From Flavobacteriales bacterium UBA4422 (GTDB taxonomy: Bacteria; Bacteroidota; Bacteroidia; Flavobacteriales_G; Salibacteraceae), in contig DGQE01000015.1 in the NCBI GenBank assembly GCA_002389645.1, forward strand, positions 62,001 to 126,000: a stretch of 64,000 nt of DNA, read 5' to 3'. Each line of letters opens with the position of its first letter. The first letter of the stretch is position 1. Made by a program: the position numbers and the translations under genes. The notes beneath the pieces were generated by a model. It was not told the origin of the DNA. It did not search any database and saw nothing but the letters and a program-made list of their open reading frames with translations. Shown here one piece after another: positions 1 to 8,899 of this stretch.

Positions 1-420
1 GTCAACCAATTGAGAGGCGGAATCATAGAATACGCGCACCAAGTTCAAGATAATAAATTGACAAACAAATACATCGGTAAAAACTTTGTGTTTGATGAGC
101 GCCTTGGAGAGCGTATCAGCGAAGAGGTAATAGCGCATTGTCATCAATGCGGTGAGCCTTGTGACAACCATACCAATTGCGAAAACCTAGAGTGTCATTT
201 GCTTTTCATCCAGTGTGACGCTTGTAAGGAAAAATATGAAGCTTGTTGTTCTGATGAATGCAAAGAAATTATCCAACTGCCTGAAGAAGTTCAGCGCGAA
301 CGAAGAAAGGGAAAGCGTTTACATGGTGATACGCGAAATGTCTTTCGAAAAGGTCGATTCAATGAACGGATTGATGGCGGTCTTTCAAAAGCGTCTTCTG
401 TTGATCAAATGTCAACATAA
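1..420 (+). CDS. trhO: tRNA uridine(34) hydroxylase TrhO, C-terminal part (5' truncated by window)
   Basis: The reading frame is open from the first base, so the gene begins upstream and only the last ~139 residues are seen. It starts inside the end of the rhodanese fold (LRGGIIEYA) and continues into the cysteine-rich tail typical of the YceA/TrhO family, with CHQCGEPC, CENLECH, CDACKEKYEACC and SDEC spread over about 45 residues. TrhO is an oxygen-dependent tRNA hydroxylase that forms 5-hydroxyuridine at the wobble position. The cysteine cluster could bind metal, but that is inference. The family call rests on the combination of rhodanese end and cysteine tail. The catalytic cysteine lies outside the window and cannot be checked. 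Confidence 0.8.
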   Translation, partial: VNQLRGGIIEYAHQVQDNKLTNKYIGKNFVFDERLGERISEEVIAHCHQCGEPCDNHTNCENLECHLLFIQCDACKEKYEACCSDECKEIIQLPEEVQRERRKGKRLHGDTRNVFRKGRFNERIDGGLSKASSVDQMST

Positions 421-501
421 GTGGATAAGTTTTGATCTGTAGGCCAAACGGATTGAATAATATTGCAGCTTATTCAGCATTGAAAAAACCTCCTATTTGG
501 C

Positions 502-2001
502 ATGAAAGAAATCCGTTCAGCATTAATCTCTGTATTCAGTAAAGACTGGCTTGATGAAATAGCTGCAGAGCTCAGCGCAAAAAACATTAAAATATACTCT
601 ACTGGCGGCACCGCTGCATTCCTGAAAGATAAAGGAGTCGAAGTAATTGAGGTGGAATCCATCACAGAGTACCCTTCGATACTTAGTGGTCGTGTAAAAA
701 CACTACACCCAAAAGTTTTTGGAGGAATTTTGGCTCGATCTTCAGAGTCACAAGACACTCAAGAGTTAGAAAAATTCAACATTCCTGTCATAGACTTGGT
801 TGTGGTTGATCTTTATCCTTTTGAAGAAACAGTTGCTTCAGGGGGAACGGATCAAGAAATCATTGAGAAAATTGATATTGGTGGTATATCTCTGATCCGT
901 GCTGCAGCCAAAAACTTTAATGATGTTACGATCATACCTTCAAAAAATCAGTATGCAGATTTATTGAAGATTTTGAAGTCAGGAGGAAAGACTGAATTAA
1001 GTGATCGTAAAGCGCTTGCCTCGAAGGCGTTTGAAGTAACCAAACTTTATGATAGCGCCATTTCATCGTACTTTTTAGGCGAGAAGTGGGACGATCAGCG
1101 AAAGGCATTAAGATATGGTGAGAATCCACACCAAGAAGGTGCATATGTTGGCAACATCAATGCATTTGTTGAGCAATTGCATGGGAAAGAGCTTTCTTAC
1201 AACAACCTTTTAGATATTGACTCAGCACTTAGATTGATTCGTGATTTTCAGCATGAGGAACCAACATTCGCTGTGATTAAGCACAACAACGCTTGTGGGT
1301 TTGCTACTAGAGCCGATGCCAAAACTGCTTATCTAGATGCTCTTGCGGGTGATCCCGTGAGCGCGTTTGGTGGAATTATCATTGCCAACACAAATATTGA
1401 TGTCGCCAGTGCTGAAGAGATTAACAAGCTTTTTTGCGAAGTAATTATTGCGCCATCTTATGATGATGGAGCTTTGAAATTACTTCAAAGTAAAAAGAAC
1501 CGCATTATCCTTATCGATAAACTTCAAGGCTTTCCTAGCAAGTCTGTGCGTTCAGTTTTAAATGGTGTTTTAGAGCAAGATATTGACGCCAAAAATGAAA
1601 AGTCGGAGGACCTTAGAAACGTTACAAAAAGAGTAGCGACAGCTGAGGAAGTCGAGGACTTATTATTTGCGAATAAGCTTGCGAAACACACCAAGTCAAA
1701 CACGATTGTTCTAGCTAAGAACAAACAACTTGTAGGAAGCGGAGTGGGCCAAACTTCAAGAGTTGACGCGTTGAAACAAGCAATTGAAAAAGCCAAGAGC
1801 TTTGGATTCGAAATTACAGGTAGTGTAATGGCCAGTGATGCCTTCTTCCCTTTTCCAGATTGTGTTGAAATTGGAAATGGTGTTGGAATAAAGGCTGTCA
1901 TTCAGCCTGGTGGTTCTCTTCGAGATCAAGAATCAATTGACTACTGCAACAACAATGGAATGGCCATGGTATTGACAGGTGTTAGACACTTCCGTCATTA
2001 A
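502..2001 (+). CDS. purH: Bifunctional AICAR transformylase / IMP cyclohydrolase PurH
   Basis: PurH catalyses the last two steps of de novo purine synthesis: AICAR to FAICAR with 10-formyl-THF, then ring closure to IMP, in the cytoplasm. The N-terminal IMP cyclohydrolase (MGS-like) domain covers roughly residues 1-190 (STGGT near 32, HPKVFGGIL near 72). The transformylase domain follows, with the KHNNACG active-site motif near residue 260 and SDAFFPFPD near 450. The 499-residue length is normal for the Bacteroidetes form. The ATG start fits the family N-terminus (RSALISVFSK). It lies 69 bases upstream of mreB, an arrangement often seen in this phylum. Confidence 0.97.
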   Translation: MKEIRSALISVFSKDWLDEIAAELSAKNIKIYSTGGTAAFLKDKGVEVIEVESITEYPSILSGRVKTLHPKVFGGILARSSESQDTQELEKFNIPVIDLVVVDLYPFEETVASGGTDQEIIEKIDIGGISLIRAAAKNFNDVTIIPSKNQYADLLKILKSGGKTELSDRKALASKAFEVTKLYDSAISSYFLGEKWDDQRKALRYGENPHQEGAYVGNINAFVEQLHGKELSYNNLLDIDSALRLIRDFQHEEPTFAVIKHNNACGFATRADAKTAYLDALAGDPVSAFGGIIIANTNIDVASAEEINKLFCEVIIAPSYDDGALKLLQSKKNRIILIDKLQGFPSKSVRSVLNGVLEQDIDAKNEKSEDLRNVTKRVATAEEVEDLLFANKLAKHTKSNTIVLAKNKQLVGSGVGQTSRVDALKQAIEKAKSFGFEITGSVMASDAFFPFPDCVEIGNGVGIKAVIQPGGSLRDQESIDYCNNNGMAMVLTGVRHFRH

Positions 2002-2070
2002 GGCAATTGTTGTGGAATATTGAAATTAAACTACTTTTAGACCAATCAGACTTGAACGGAGAGAATAAAT

Positions 2071-3093
2071 ATGGGATTGTTCAACATATTCACAGAAGAA
2101 ATTGCCATTGACTTAGGCACGGCAAACACAATTATCATTCACAATGACAAAGTTGTCGTGGATGAGCCATCTATTGTTGCTGAAGATCGGTCAACTAAAA
2201 AAATAATTGCGGTTGGCAGGCTCGCTATGCAAATGCATGGTAAGACACACGAAAACATCAGGACAATACGTCCATTAAAAGATGGTGTAATTGCTGATTT
2301 TCACGCTGCAGAGCAGATGATTAGAGGAATGATCAAAATGATCAACTATGGCAATAGGCTATTTACTCCTAGTCTAAAAATGGTAATCTGCATACCTTCA
2401 GGAATTACAGAAGTGGAGAAAAGAGCCGTTAAAGATTCTGCCGAGCATGCAGGAGCAAAAGAAGTATACCTCATTCACGAACCAATGGCTGCGGCCATAG
2501 GAATTGGAATTGACGTTGAAGAGCCAATGGGTAATATGATTATTGACATTGGCGGAGGTACAAGTGAAATTGCAGTTATAGCGCTCGGAGGAATTGTCTG
2601 TGACAAGTCCATTAGAGTAGCCGGAGATGAGTTTACGAGTGACATTGAAGACTACATGAGACGGCAGCACAACATCTTAATTGGTGAGCGAACAGCTGAG
2701 CGTATCAAAATAGAAGTTGGCGCTGCAATTACGGAACTGGAAGATGCACCCGAAGACATGGCGGTTCACGGCCGTGACTTAATGACCGGCATACCAAAGG
2801 AAATAATGGTTTCATATGTCGAAATCGGGCATGCCTTAGACAAGTCAATCTCTAAGATTGAAGAGGCGATACTTAGTGCACTTGAAATGACTCCACCAGA
2901 ATTGTCGGCTGATATTTACAGAACGGGTATTTATTTAGCTGGAGGTGGTTCAATGTTAAGAGGGCTAGATAAGCGAATAAGCATGAAGACCAAACTTCCT
3001 GTACATGTAGCTGAAGATCCATTGCGGGCAGTTGCTCGTGGAACTGGCATTGCATTGAAAAACGCCCATCGCTTCCCATTCTTGATGAGGTAG
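2071..3093 (+). CDS. mreB: Rod shape-determining actin-like protein MreB
   Basis: MreB is an actin-fold ATPase that polymerises under the inner membrane and directs lateral cell-wall synthesis by the elongasome. Visible motifs are phosphate-1 (AIDLGTANT, ~10-18), phosphate-2 (IIDIGGGTSEI, ~157-167) and the adenosine motif (LAGGGSML, ~289-296). Length 340 is standard. It is the first gene of a compact mreBCD-mrdA-rodA group, with mreC starting 38 bases downstream. The bases just before the ATG (GGAGAG, about 7 away) look like a Shine-Dalgarno site, which is uncommon in this phylum. Confidence 0.98.
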   Translation: MGLFNIFTEEIAIDLGTANTIIIHNDKVVVDEPSIVAEDRSTKKIIAVGRLAMQMHGKTHENIRTIRPLKDGVIADFHAAEQMIRGMIKMINYGNRLFTPSLKMVICIPSGITEVEKRAVKDSAEHAGAKEVYLIHEPMAAAIGIGIDVEEPMGNMIIDIGGGTSEIAVIALGGIVCDKSIRVAGDEFTSDIEDYMRRQHNILIGERTAERIKIEVGAAITELEDAPEDMAVHGRDLMTGIPKEIMVSYVEIGHALDKSISKIEEAILSALEMTPPELSADIYRTGIYLAGGGSMLRGLDKRISMKTKLPVHVAEDPLRAVARGTGIALKNAHRFPFLMR

Positions 3094-3131
3094 CATAGCA
3101 CTAAAAAGCACAATAGAATAGGTGACTGAAT

Positions 3132-3938
3132 ATGAGAAATTTCTTTCAGTTCATTTGGAATAATCAATTTACGTTTCTGTTCTTCTTCCTGGAGTTCATA
3201 GGCTTTGTAATTCTTACGACCAATAATAGTTTTCACAACTCTTCACTCTACTCTACCTCGATTTCATTAAGTGGGAAAGTCGCAAACATCAACAATTCCT
3301 ATGCACAATACATTGGCTTAAAAGAGGAGAATACGTTACTCCTTGAAGAGAGTGCAAGGCTTAAAGAAAAATTACTGAATTCATCAGGTACTTCTAACAA
3401 TAATGTATCGCGAATTCATTACAAAACAAGGAAGGCAAATGCAATTAAAAGCACGTACAACCTTGGAAACAACTACATTATACTAGACAAAGGATCTAAT
3501 GCAGGCATATCTCCGCAACAAGGCGTAATCGGACCAGAAGGAGTGGTTGGAATAATTAGTCATTGCAGCGAGCATTACAGTAAGGTGATCCCTCTCATCC
3601 ACAGTCAAAGTTTGATAAGCTGTAAACTCTCATCCAGCTCCTATTTTGGCATACTAAAATGGGAAGGAAAAGACGCTCATTTCGCCATTTTAGAGGACAT
3701 CCCTAACCATGTCGGTATTCAGCCAAACGACTCGATACTAACACGCGGTGCTTCAGGGGCTTTTCCACCGAATGAACTTATTGGATTTGCGGTATCCTCT
3801 GAAAGAAACGAAAGCACGGGCTTCCAATCAATCACCGTAAAACTTGCTACTAACTACGAAAACATCGACAATCTATATATCATAGAAAACGAGGAAAAAC
3901 CCGAACTAGATTCACTCATAATGGAAATTGAGCAATGA
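3132..3938 (+). CDS. mreC: Rod shape-determining protein MreC
   Basis: MreC is a bitopic elongasome scaffold with a short cytoplasmic N-terminus, one membrane segment (~12-32, FTFLFFFLEFIGFVIL), a periplasmic coiled coil (~60-90) and two beta-barrel lobes. The family signature region is seen as LDKGSNAGISPQQGVIGPEGVVGII around residues 117-140, with SILTRGASGAFPPNELIGF further on. At 268 residues it is a normal length. Its stop overlaps the mreD start by 4 bases (ATGA), suggesting translational coupling. Confidence 0.93.
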   Translation: MRNFFQFIWNNQFTFLFFFLEFIGFVILTTNNSFHNSSLYSTSISLSGKVANINNSYAQYIGLKEENTLLLEESARLKEKLLNSSGTSNNNVSRIHYKTRKANAIKSTYNLGNNYIILDKGSNAGISPQQGVIGPEGVVGIISHCSEHYSKVIPLIHSQSLISCKLSSSSYFGILKWEGKDAHFAILEDIPNHVGIQPNDSILTRGASGAFPPNELIGFAVSSERNESTGFQSITVKLATNYENIDNLYIIENEEKPELDSLIMEIEQ

Positions 3939-4465
3939 CAAGAGATATCTTCTCCTATATCATCCATTTTCTTCTTTTGATAATTGTTCAAATTGTTTTG
4001 CTGAACAACGTTCAATTTTCAGGTCTTTTGAACCCTTACCTCTATATTTATCTACTGATCATTCTCCCTGTAGATTTTCCTCCGAATGCCGGGTTATTTT
4101 TAGCTTTTGCTATGGGGATAATCATTGATATTTTTTCCCAAACACTAGGTATGCATACTATTTCAGCAGTGTTTTTGGCTTATGCAAGACCCTATATACT
4201 TCGTTCCATGGCTCCAAGAGATGGATACGAATTCTCGAGAAACGTAAGCATTAAGCAAATGGGGTGGCTTTGGTTCTTAACCTTCTCAGGAATAATGGTT
4301 TTTCTGCATCACTTCGTACTCTTTTTCATAGAATCATTCAGAATGAGCGGTTTAGGGTATACCCTGCTAAAAGCGATGGGTAGTTCATTGCTTACGCTAT
4401 CTCTAATTGTAGTTGTGCAATTGCTTTTTACACGCTCACCTAAGTCTGGGCTAGGGTATGATTAA
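3935..4465 (+). CDS. mreD: Rod shape-determining membrane protein MreD
   Basis: A 176-residue, very hydrophobic protein with about five membrane helices. The name rests on position between mreC and mrdA plus size and topology, because MreD sequence is poorly conserved. The stretch DFPPNAGLFLAFAMGIIIDIFS with a following G-M-H-T is typical for Bacteroidetes MreD. It overlaps mreC by 4 bases and mrdA by 8 bases, so the three are almost certainly co-translated. MreD links MreBC to the PBP2-RodA synthase. Confidence 0.9.
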   Translation: MTRDIFSYIIHFLLLIIVQIVLLNNVQFSGLLNPYLYIYLLIILPVDFPPNAGLFLAFAMGIIIDIFSQTLGMHTISAVFLAYARPYILRSMAPRDGYEFSRNVSIKQMGWLWFLTFSGIMVFLHHFVLFFIESFRMSGLGYTLLKAMGSSLLTLSLIVVVQLLFTRSPKSGLGYD

Positions 4466-6281
4466 TCTAGAAAACAGAAAGATAAGCGTAATTGCTCTTT
4501 TTGCAGTAATATCATTGATATTTATTGCGCGTTTGTTTTTTATACAAGTGTTGGATGATTCTTACACTTCTTCAGCTGATAACCAAGCCCTAAGATACGT
4601 AACTCAGTATCCAGCACGTGGAATTATTTATGATCGTCATGGTGAAATCTTGGTGCAAAACCAAGCTGCATTCGACTTAATGATTGTGCCTCGTCAGGTG
4701 AAGGGAATTGACACGATTGCATTTTGTGAATTACTCAATATTTCAAAAGAGGAGTTTGTGCAACGAGTGGACAAAGCCAAAAGCTACTCTACTTACAGAT
4801 CGAGTATATTTCAGAAACAGCTAACTGGATCAGAATATGCACGTGTTGCAGAAAACCTATATCGCTTCAATGGCTTTTATGGTCAAAAAAGAACCTTAAG
4901 AATTTACCCAGATAGCGTTGCTGCTCATGTATTAGGCTATATCGGTGAAGTGAACAGCAAAGACATCGAGCGCGACTCCGTGTATAAGTCTGGAGACTTC
5001 ATTGGCATCAGTGGCCTCGAAAAGCAATATGAAAATGTACTAAGAGGAGAGAGAGGCAGAGAAGTATTAATGGTTGATGTGCATAATACCGTGCAGGGCA
5101 AATATCTAGGTGGAGAATTAGATATTCCCGCCAAAGCAGGAGTCAATTTGATTTCAACGCTGGATCTCGGTCTTCAAAAATATGGTGAGCAATTGATGCG
5201 CTTTAAAAAAGGAAGCATCGCAGCAATTGAACCTTCAACTGGAGAAGTGTTGAGTTTAATATCAAGTCCAAATTATGACCCCAATTTGTTGGTTGGTGTT
5301 AAAAGAGCAGCTAACTATCAAATGCTCGCTCAAAACGATTCGTTAGATCCACTATTCAATCGAGCACTTATGGCTAAATATCCTCCAGGCTCAATCTTTA
5401 AAATTATTCAAGCATTGATCGGCCTTCAAGATGGAGTAATACTAGAAAGCACTGGAATCACATGCAATAAAGCCCTTGTTGGATGTCACAACCATCCATC
5501 AGCGAGGAATCTAAGGGAAGCTATTCAGATGTCTTGTAATCCGTATTTCCATCAGGTTTTTAAGCGCCTAATCAACAAAGGATATTCGAGTAATTATTTT
5601 GAAGATAGTGCACTTGGTTTGGAAGAATGGCATGAAAAAGTCAGCAAGTTTGGCCTTGGTCAACGACTTGCTATTGATTTACCTTCCTTAAAAAGAGGAA
5701 GTATTCCTGATGTAGAGTTGTATGATCGAATATATGGCGCAAGGCGCTGGGCTTACAGTACGATTTATTCTGTGAGTATTGGTCAAGGAGAAGTTGAAGT
5801 TGTACCTCTTCAGATGGCAAATCTTGCTGCAACAGTCGCAAATCGAGGTCATTTCATTGACCCGCACTTAGTAAAGGAGATTGACGCTGAACATGACTCA
5901 ATTATTCACTATGAAGTTCACAATACAGACATCGACTCTAAATACTACGAACCTATTATTGATGCAATGCAATCAGTAGTGGACAAGCCCGGAGGGACAG
6001 CAAGAAGAGCGCGCATTGACAGTATAAAAGTTTGTGGCAAAACTGGAACAGCAGAAAACCCTCATGGAGAAGATCATTCAGTGTTTATTGCCTTCGCTCC
6101 TCGAAACAACCCCAAAATTGCGATTGCTGTGTATGTTGAAAACGCAGGTTTTGGCGGAACTTGGGCGGCTCCTATTGCCAGCCTAATGATCGAAAAATAT
6201 ATTAATGGCAGTATTTCCGACACAATAAAAGAACAACGCATACTAGGTGCTAATCTGTTATTCGAGCCCATTGAGAATTAA
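4458..6281 (+). CDS. mrdA: Penicillin-binding protein 2 (peptidoglycan transpeptidase)
   Basis: Class B PBP that crosslinks peptidoglycan during elongation together with RodA. An N-terminal membrane anchor (~8-27) precedes the PBP dimerisation domain (ARGIIYDRHGEIL, ~50-62) and the transpeptidase domain. The catalytic triad motifs are all present: SxxK in PPGSIFK (~310-316), SxN in MSCNPYF (~357), and KTG in CGKTGTAE (~525). 607 residues is normal. The start overlaps the end of mreD by 8 bases, and the last ~11 bases overlap the proposed rodA start. Confidence 0.96.
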   Translation: MINLENRKISVIALFAVISLIFIARLFFIQVLDDSYTSSADNQALRYVTQYPARGIIYDRHGEILVQNQAAFDLMIVPRQVKGIDTIAFCELLNISKEEFVQRVDKAKSYSTYRSSIFQKQLTGSEYARVAENLYRFNGFYGQKRTLRIYPDSVAAHVLGYIGEVNSKDIERDSVYKSGDFIGISGLEKQYENVLRGERGREVLMVDVHNTVQGKYLGGELDIPAKAGVNLISTLDLGLQKYGEQLMRFKKGSIAAIEPSTGEVLSLISSPNYDPNLLVGVKRAANYQMLAQNDSLDPLFNRALMAKYPPGSIFKIIQALIGLQDGVILESTGITCNKALVGCHNHPSARNLREAIQMSCNPYFHQVFKRLINKGYSSNYFEDSALGLEEWHEKVSKFGLGQRLAIDLPSLKRGSIPDVELYDRIYGARRWAYSTIYSVSIGQGEVEVVPLQMANLAATVANRGHFIDPHLVKEIDAEHDSIIHYEVHNTDIDSKYYEPIIDAMQSVVDKPGGTARRARIDSIKVCGKTGTAENPHGEDHSVFIAFAPRNNPKIAIAVYVENAGFGGTWAAPIASLMIEKYINGSISDTIKEQRILGANLLFEPIEN

Positions 6282-7572
6282 ACGAAACATATTCGAAGAC
6301 ATTGACTGGGTGATGGTAGTAATTTATCTCGTCTTGGTTTTGTTTGGCTGGATTAGCATTTATGCCGCTACCTATGACGAACTTCATCCATCTATTTTCG
6401 ACCTTGCCAAAAATCATGGTAAACAAGCATTATGGATTGGCTTAGCCCTTGTAATTGGACTGATCATGCTTTTCTTCGATACTAGGTTCTTTGAAACATT
6501 TGCTTATCCAATTTACGGGTTTGCCCTTCTTTTATTAATGGGAGTGCTTGTTTTTGGAACAGAAGTAAAAGGTGCTCAATCTTGGTTTGTACTAGGCCCT
6601 GTAAGTTTTCAACCAAGTGAAATAGCAAAGTTTGGAACCGCACTAGCCTTAGCTAAGTATCTAAGCATGAATGGTGCTCGGTTTGATAATTTAAGCATCA
6701 AGTTAAAGTCATTGGCTATAATTTTCTTGCCGGGCGTATTTATTTTATTGCAACCGGATGTGGGATCACTATTGGTTTTCACTTCGCTTTTAATCGTTCT
6801 TTACCGTCAAGGCCTCAGTGGATGGATCTTTGGACTAGGCTTTGTAGCCATTATCTTGTTCATTATGGCCTTGTTTCTTAAGCAGTACGAATGGACTCTA
6901 TTTGGAACTTTGATTCAAGGCAAAGTAGCTTTCATTCTTGGGCTTAGTTCTCTTGCGGCACTAACTTATTATTACCTGCGGAAGAGAAAAGGAAGCTTAT
7001 TCATTATTGCTGCAGGCTATATAGCTTCATTAGGATACTTTCTAAGTGTAGATTATTTGTTTGACAATATTCTGCAACCACACCATCAAAATCGTATCAA
7101 TGAATTATTAGGAATCGTTTCAGATCCCTTAGGCGCTGGATATAATGTTCATCAATCTAAAATAGCAATAGGTTCTGGCGGATTTTCGGGAAAGGGTTTT
7201 CTTCAAGGAACTCAAACCAAGTTTCATTTCGTGCCTGAGCAGAGCACGGATTTTATTTTTTGCACCATTGGCGAAGAATGGGGCTTTTTAGGAAGCTTGG
7301 TATTAATTGGTCTGTTTCTAACCCTCATGACCAGAATAGTTTGGCTAGCAGAAAAACAACGTAGTGTTTTTACACGAGTTTATGGCTATTGTGTTGCTTC
7401 AATTCTTTTCATCCACTTCACCATTAATATTGCCATGACAATTGGATTGGCTCCCGTTATTGGTATCCCACTGCCCTTTTTCAGCTATGGTGGTTCTTCA
7501 CTGTGGTCTTTTACGCTTTTACTTTTTACGTTCATAAAGCTTGACTCTGAGCGGAAATATGTGCTGCGCTAA
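6271..7572 (+). CDS. rodA: Peptidoglycan glycosyltransferase RodA (SEDS family)
   Basis: RodA is the SEDS polymerase that extends glycan strands with PBP2. The protein has about ten membrane helices, with family motifs GAQSWF, FQPSEIAK, LLQPDVGS, FVPEQSTDFIF, GEEWGFLG and the terminal PLPFFSYGGSS. I prefer the TTG at 6271, which gives MRIKRNIFEDIDW as in related RodA proteins. An in-frame GTG at 6247 would add eight residues. Either start overlaps mrdA. Its stop codon overlaps by 4 bases the end of the convergent gene that follows. Confidence 0.94.
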   Translation: MRIKRNIFEDIDWVMVVIYLVLVLFGWISIYAATYDELHPSIFDLAKNHGKQALWIGLALVIGLIMLFFDTRFFETFAYPIYGFALLLLMGVLVFGTEVKGAQSWFVLGPVSFQPSEIAKFGTALALAKYLSMNGARFDNLSIKLKSLAIIFLPGVFILLQPDVGSLLVFTSLLIVLYRQGLSGWIFGLGFVAIILFIMALFLKQYEWTLFGTLIQGKVAFILGLSSLAALTYYYLRKRKGSLFIIAAGYIASLGYFLSVDYLFDNILQPHHQNRINELLGIVSDPLGAGYNVHQSKIAIGSGGFSGKGFLQGTQTKFHFVPEQSTDFIFCTIGEEWGFLGSLVLIGLFLTLMTRIVWLAEKQRSVFTRVYGYCVASILFIHFTINIAMTIGLAPVIGIPLPFFSYGGSSLWSFTLLLFTFIKLDSERKYVLR

Positions 7573-8873
7573 TTTCGTATAAAGACCTTTCTGCTGAGAG
7601 AAGATTCTGAATCTCTTCCTGTGATAACATAGAATCCTGAGTTCAACTTCGAAAGATTAATTCTATTTGATTTACCGATTTGTTTATTTGAGTAGACTAT
7701 TCTCCCTGTCAAATCATGAGCAAAAACCCAACCACTACTCCCGGAATATTTCACCTCCACTTGCTGTCCATAAACCTCAATTTGCCAATTCATAGGGTCG
7801 ATTGACCTTGATAGTATGCCATTTAATGAATCAGTTGTATCGGTAACAGACGTCAATTGTTTAACACTGATATCGGCAATTACTGGTAGATGATCACTCA
7901 TATCATAAAGAGCAGAGAGAACTGTTGCTGGTGCACTGTTATTCGTTCCATCCAACAATGAAAGGTTATAGTGATCGCCATCATTGCCAACGGCTATGTA
8001 TGAATCTGACACATAACTTACCATGCCAGTATCCTCCATGATCTGGCCGCTCATTAGCATAATATCGAACCTATCATCCAAACCACCGCCAGAAGCACAA
8101 CTTCCTGACGTATGGGTTGACTGAGTATGAGAATATGAAAAAGAAGATGCTCCACTCCACATTTCATTTGGAATTAGTGGGTCATAAAACTTGTATTCAC
8201 CAAAGCTATTATTGGTCAGATTCTGATAGGCTGATTCATTAGAGCTCTTCATATTCATGTCGCCTGCAGCAATAAAATAGCTTGGTTCATATTCCGTTTC
8301 TAAGTAGTTCATTAAGGCCTCTGTAGCTAACCCCCTATCCACCACATCAGATGAACTGCTACCAGCTTTTAAATGCATTCCAGCTAAATGAATGAATGCC
8401 GTATCAGACCCTTCCGACAAGTTTGGGTCTTTGTAATAGAACGACCAAACATCTATTACCCTCACCAAATTGGAGTTATTCTGAGCAATAGAAACTTTCT
8501 CCAGGCGGTGAAGCGCTAATTTTTTTTTGTCGTAAAACACTCCATTGACCAATGAGCTGAAAGAGTTGTTTTGAATGTTGGCCCGCTGATAGCGAGTTTC
8601 TCCATCAACATTCAAAACATTAGCAATGATCCGGTCAGCATATATTTGATTTGCTCCCATTTCATTAACAAGAAGAATGTCTGGCTTAGTATATGAAGCT
8701 ATAGTCTTGAAATAGCCATCCTTATCATTGATATTATTATTAGTTGAAGTGCAAAAATTGGTCACTTCACCGTAGTAAAGTAAATTATAGGACATCACCC
8801 TAAGCGTGTCATAAGATTGAGCAAACAAAAGGTTAGTTGCTAAAAAAAAGACCAGGGTTACAGCTATTTTCAT
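7569..8873 (-). CDS. Secreted endonuclease/exonuclease/phosphatase-fold protein with T9SS type A sorting domain
   Basis: A signal peptide (~1-18, ending LLFAQ) is followed by an endonuclease/exonuclease/phosphatase (DNase I-like) domain. Metal and catalytic motifs are visible: MSYNLLYYG near 28, LLVNEMG near 67, AGDMNMKSS near 205 and the terminal SDHLPV near 325. The last ~75 residues (IEVYGQQVEVK, then GRIVYS, then LNSGFYVI with a basic end) match a type A T9SS C-terminal sorting domain, so the protein is probably exported through the outer membrane. Substrate (DNA, phosphodiester or phospholipid) cannot be told from sequence. It is convergent with rodA, with a 4-base overlap. Confidence 0.88.
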   Translation of the reverse strand: MKIAVTLVFFLATNLLFAQSYDTLRVMSYNLLYYGEVTNFCTSTNNNINDKDGYFKTIASYTKPDILLVNEMGANQIYADRIIANVLNVDGETRYQRANIQNNSFSSLVNGVFYDKKKLALHRLEKVSIAQNNSNLVRVIDVWSFYYKDPNLSEGSDTAFIHLAGMHLKAGSSSSDVVDRGLATEALMNYLETEYEPSYFIAAGDMNMKSSNESAYQNLTNNSFGEYKFYDPLIPNEMWSGASSFSYSHTQSTHTSGSCASGGGLDDRFDIMLMSGQIMEDTGMVSYVSDSYIAVGNDGDHYNLSLLDGTNNSAPATVLSALYDMSDHLPVIADISVKQLTSVTDTTDSLNGILSRSIDPMNWQIEVYGQQVEVKYSGSSGWVFAHDLTGRIVYSNKQIGKSNRINLSKLNSGFYVITGRDSESSLSRKVFIRN

Positions 8874-8899
8874 GCTTCGAAAGTTAGGTTCTGATGGGT

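Noticed and set aside
2931..3236. 101-codon minus-strand frame across the mreB-mreC gap
   Set aside because: Lies over the conserved end of mreB and start of mreC; no family resemblance.
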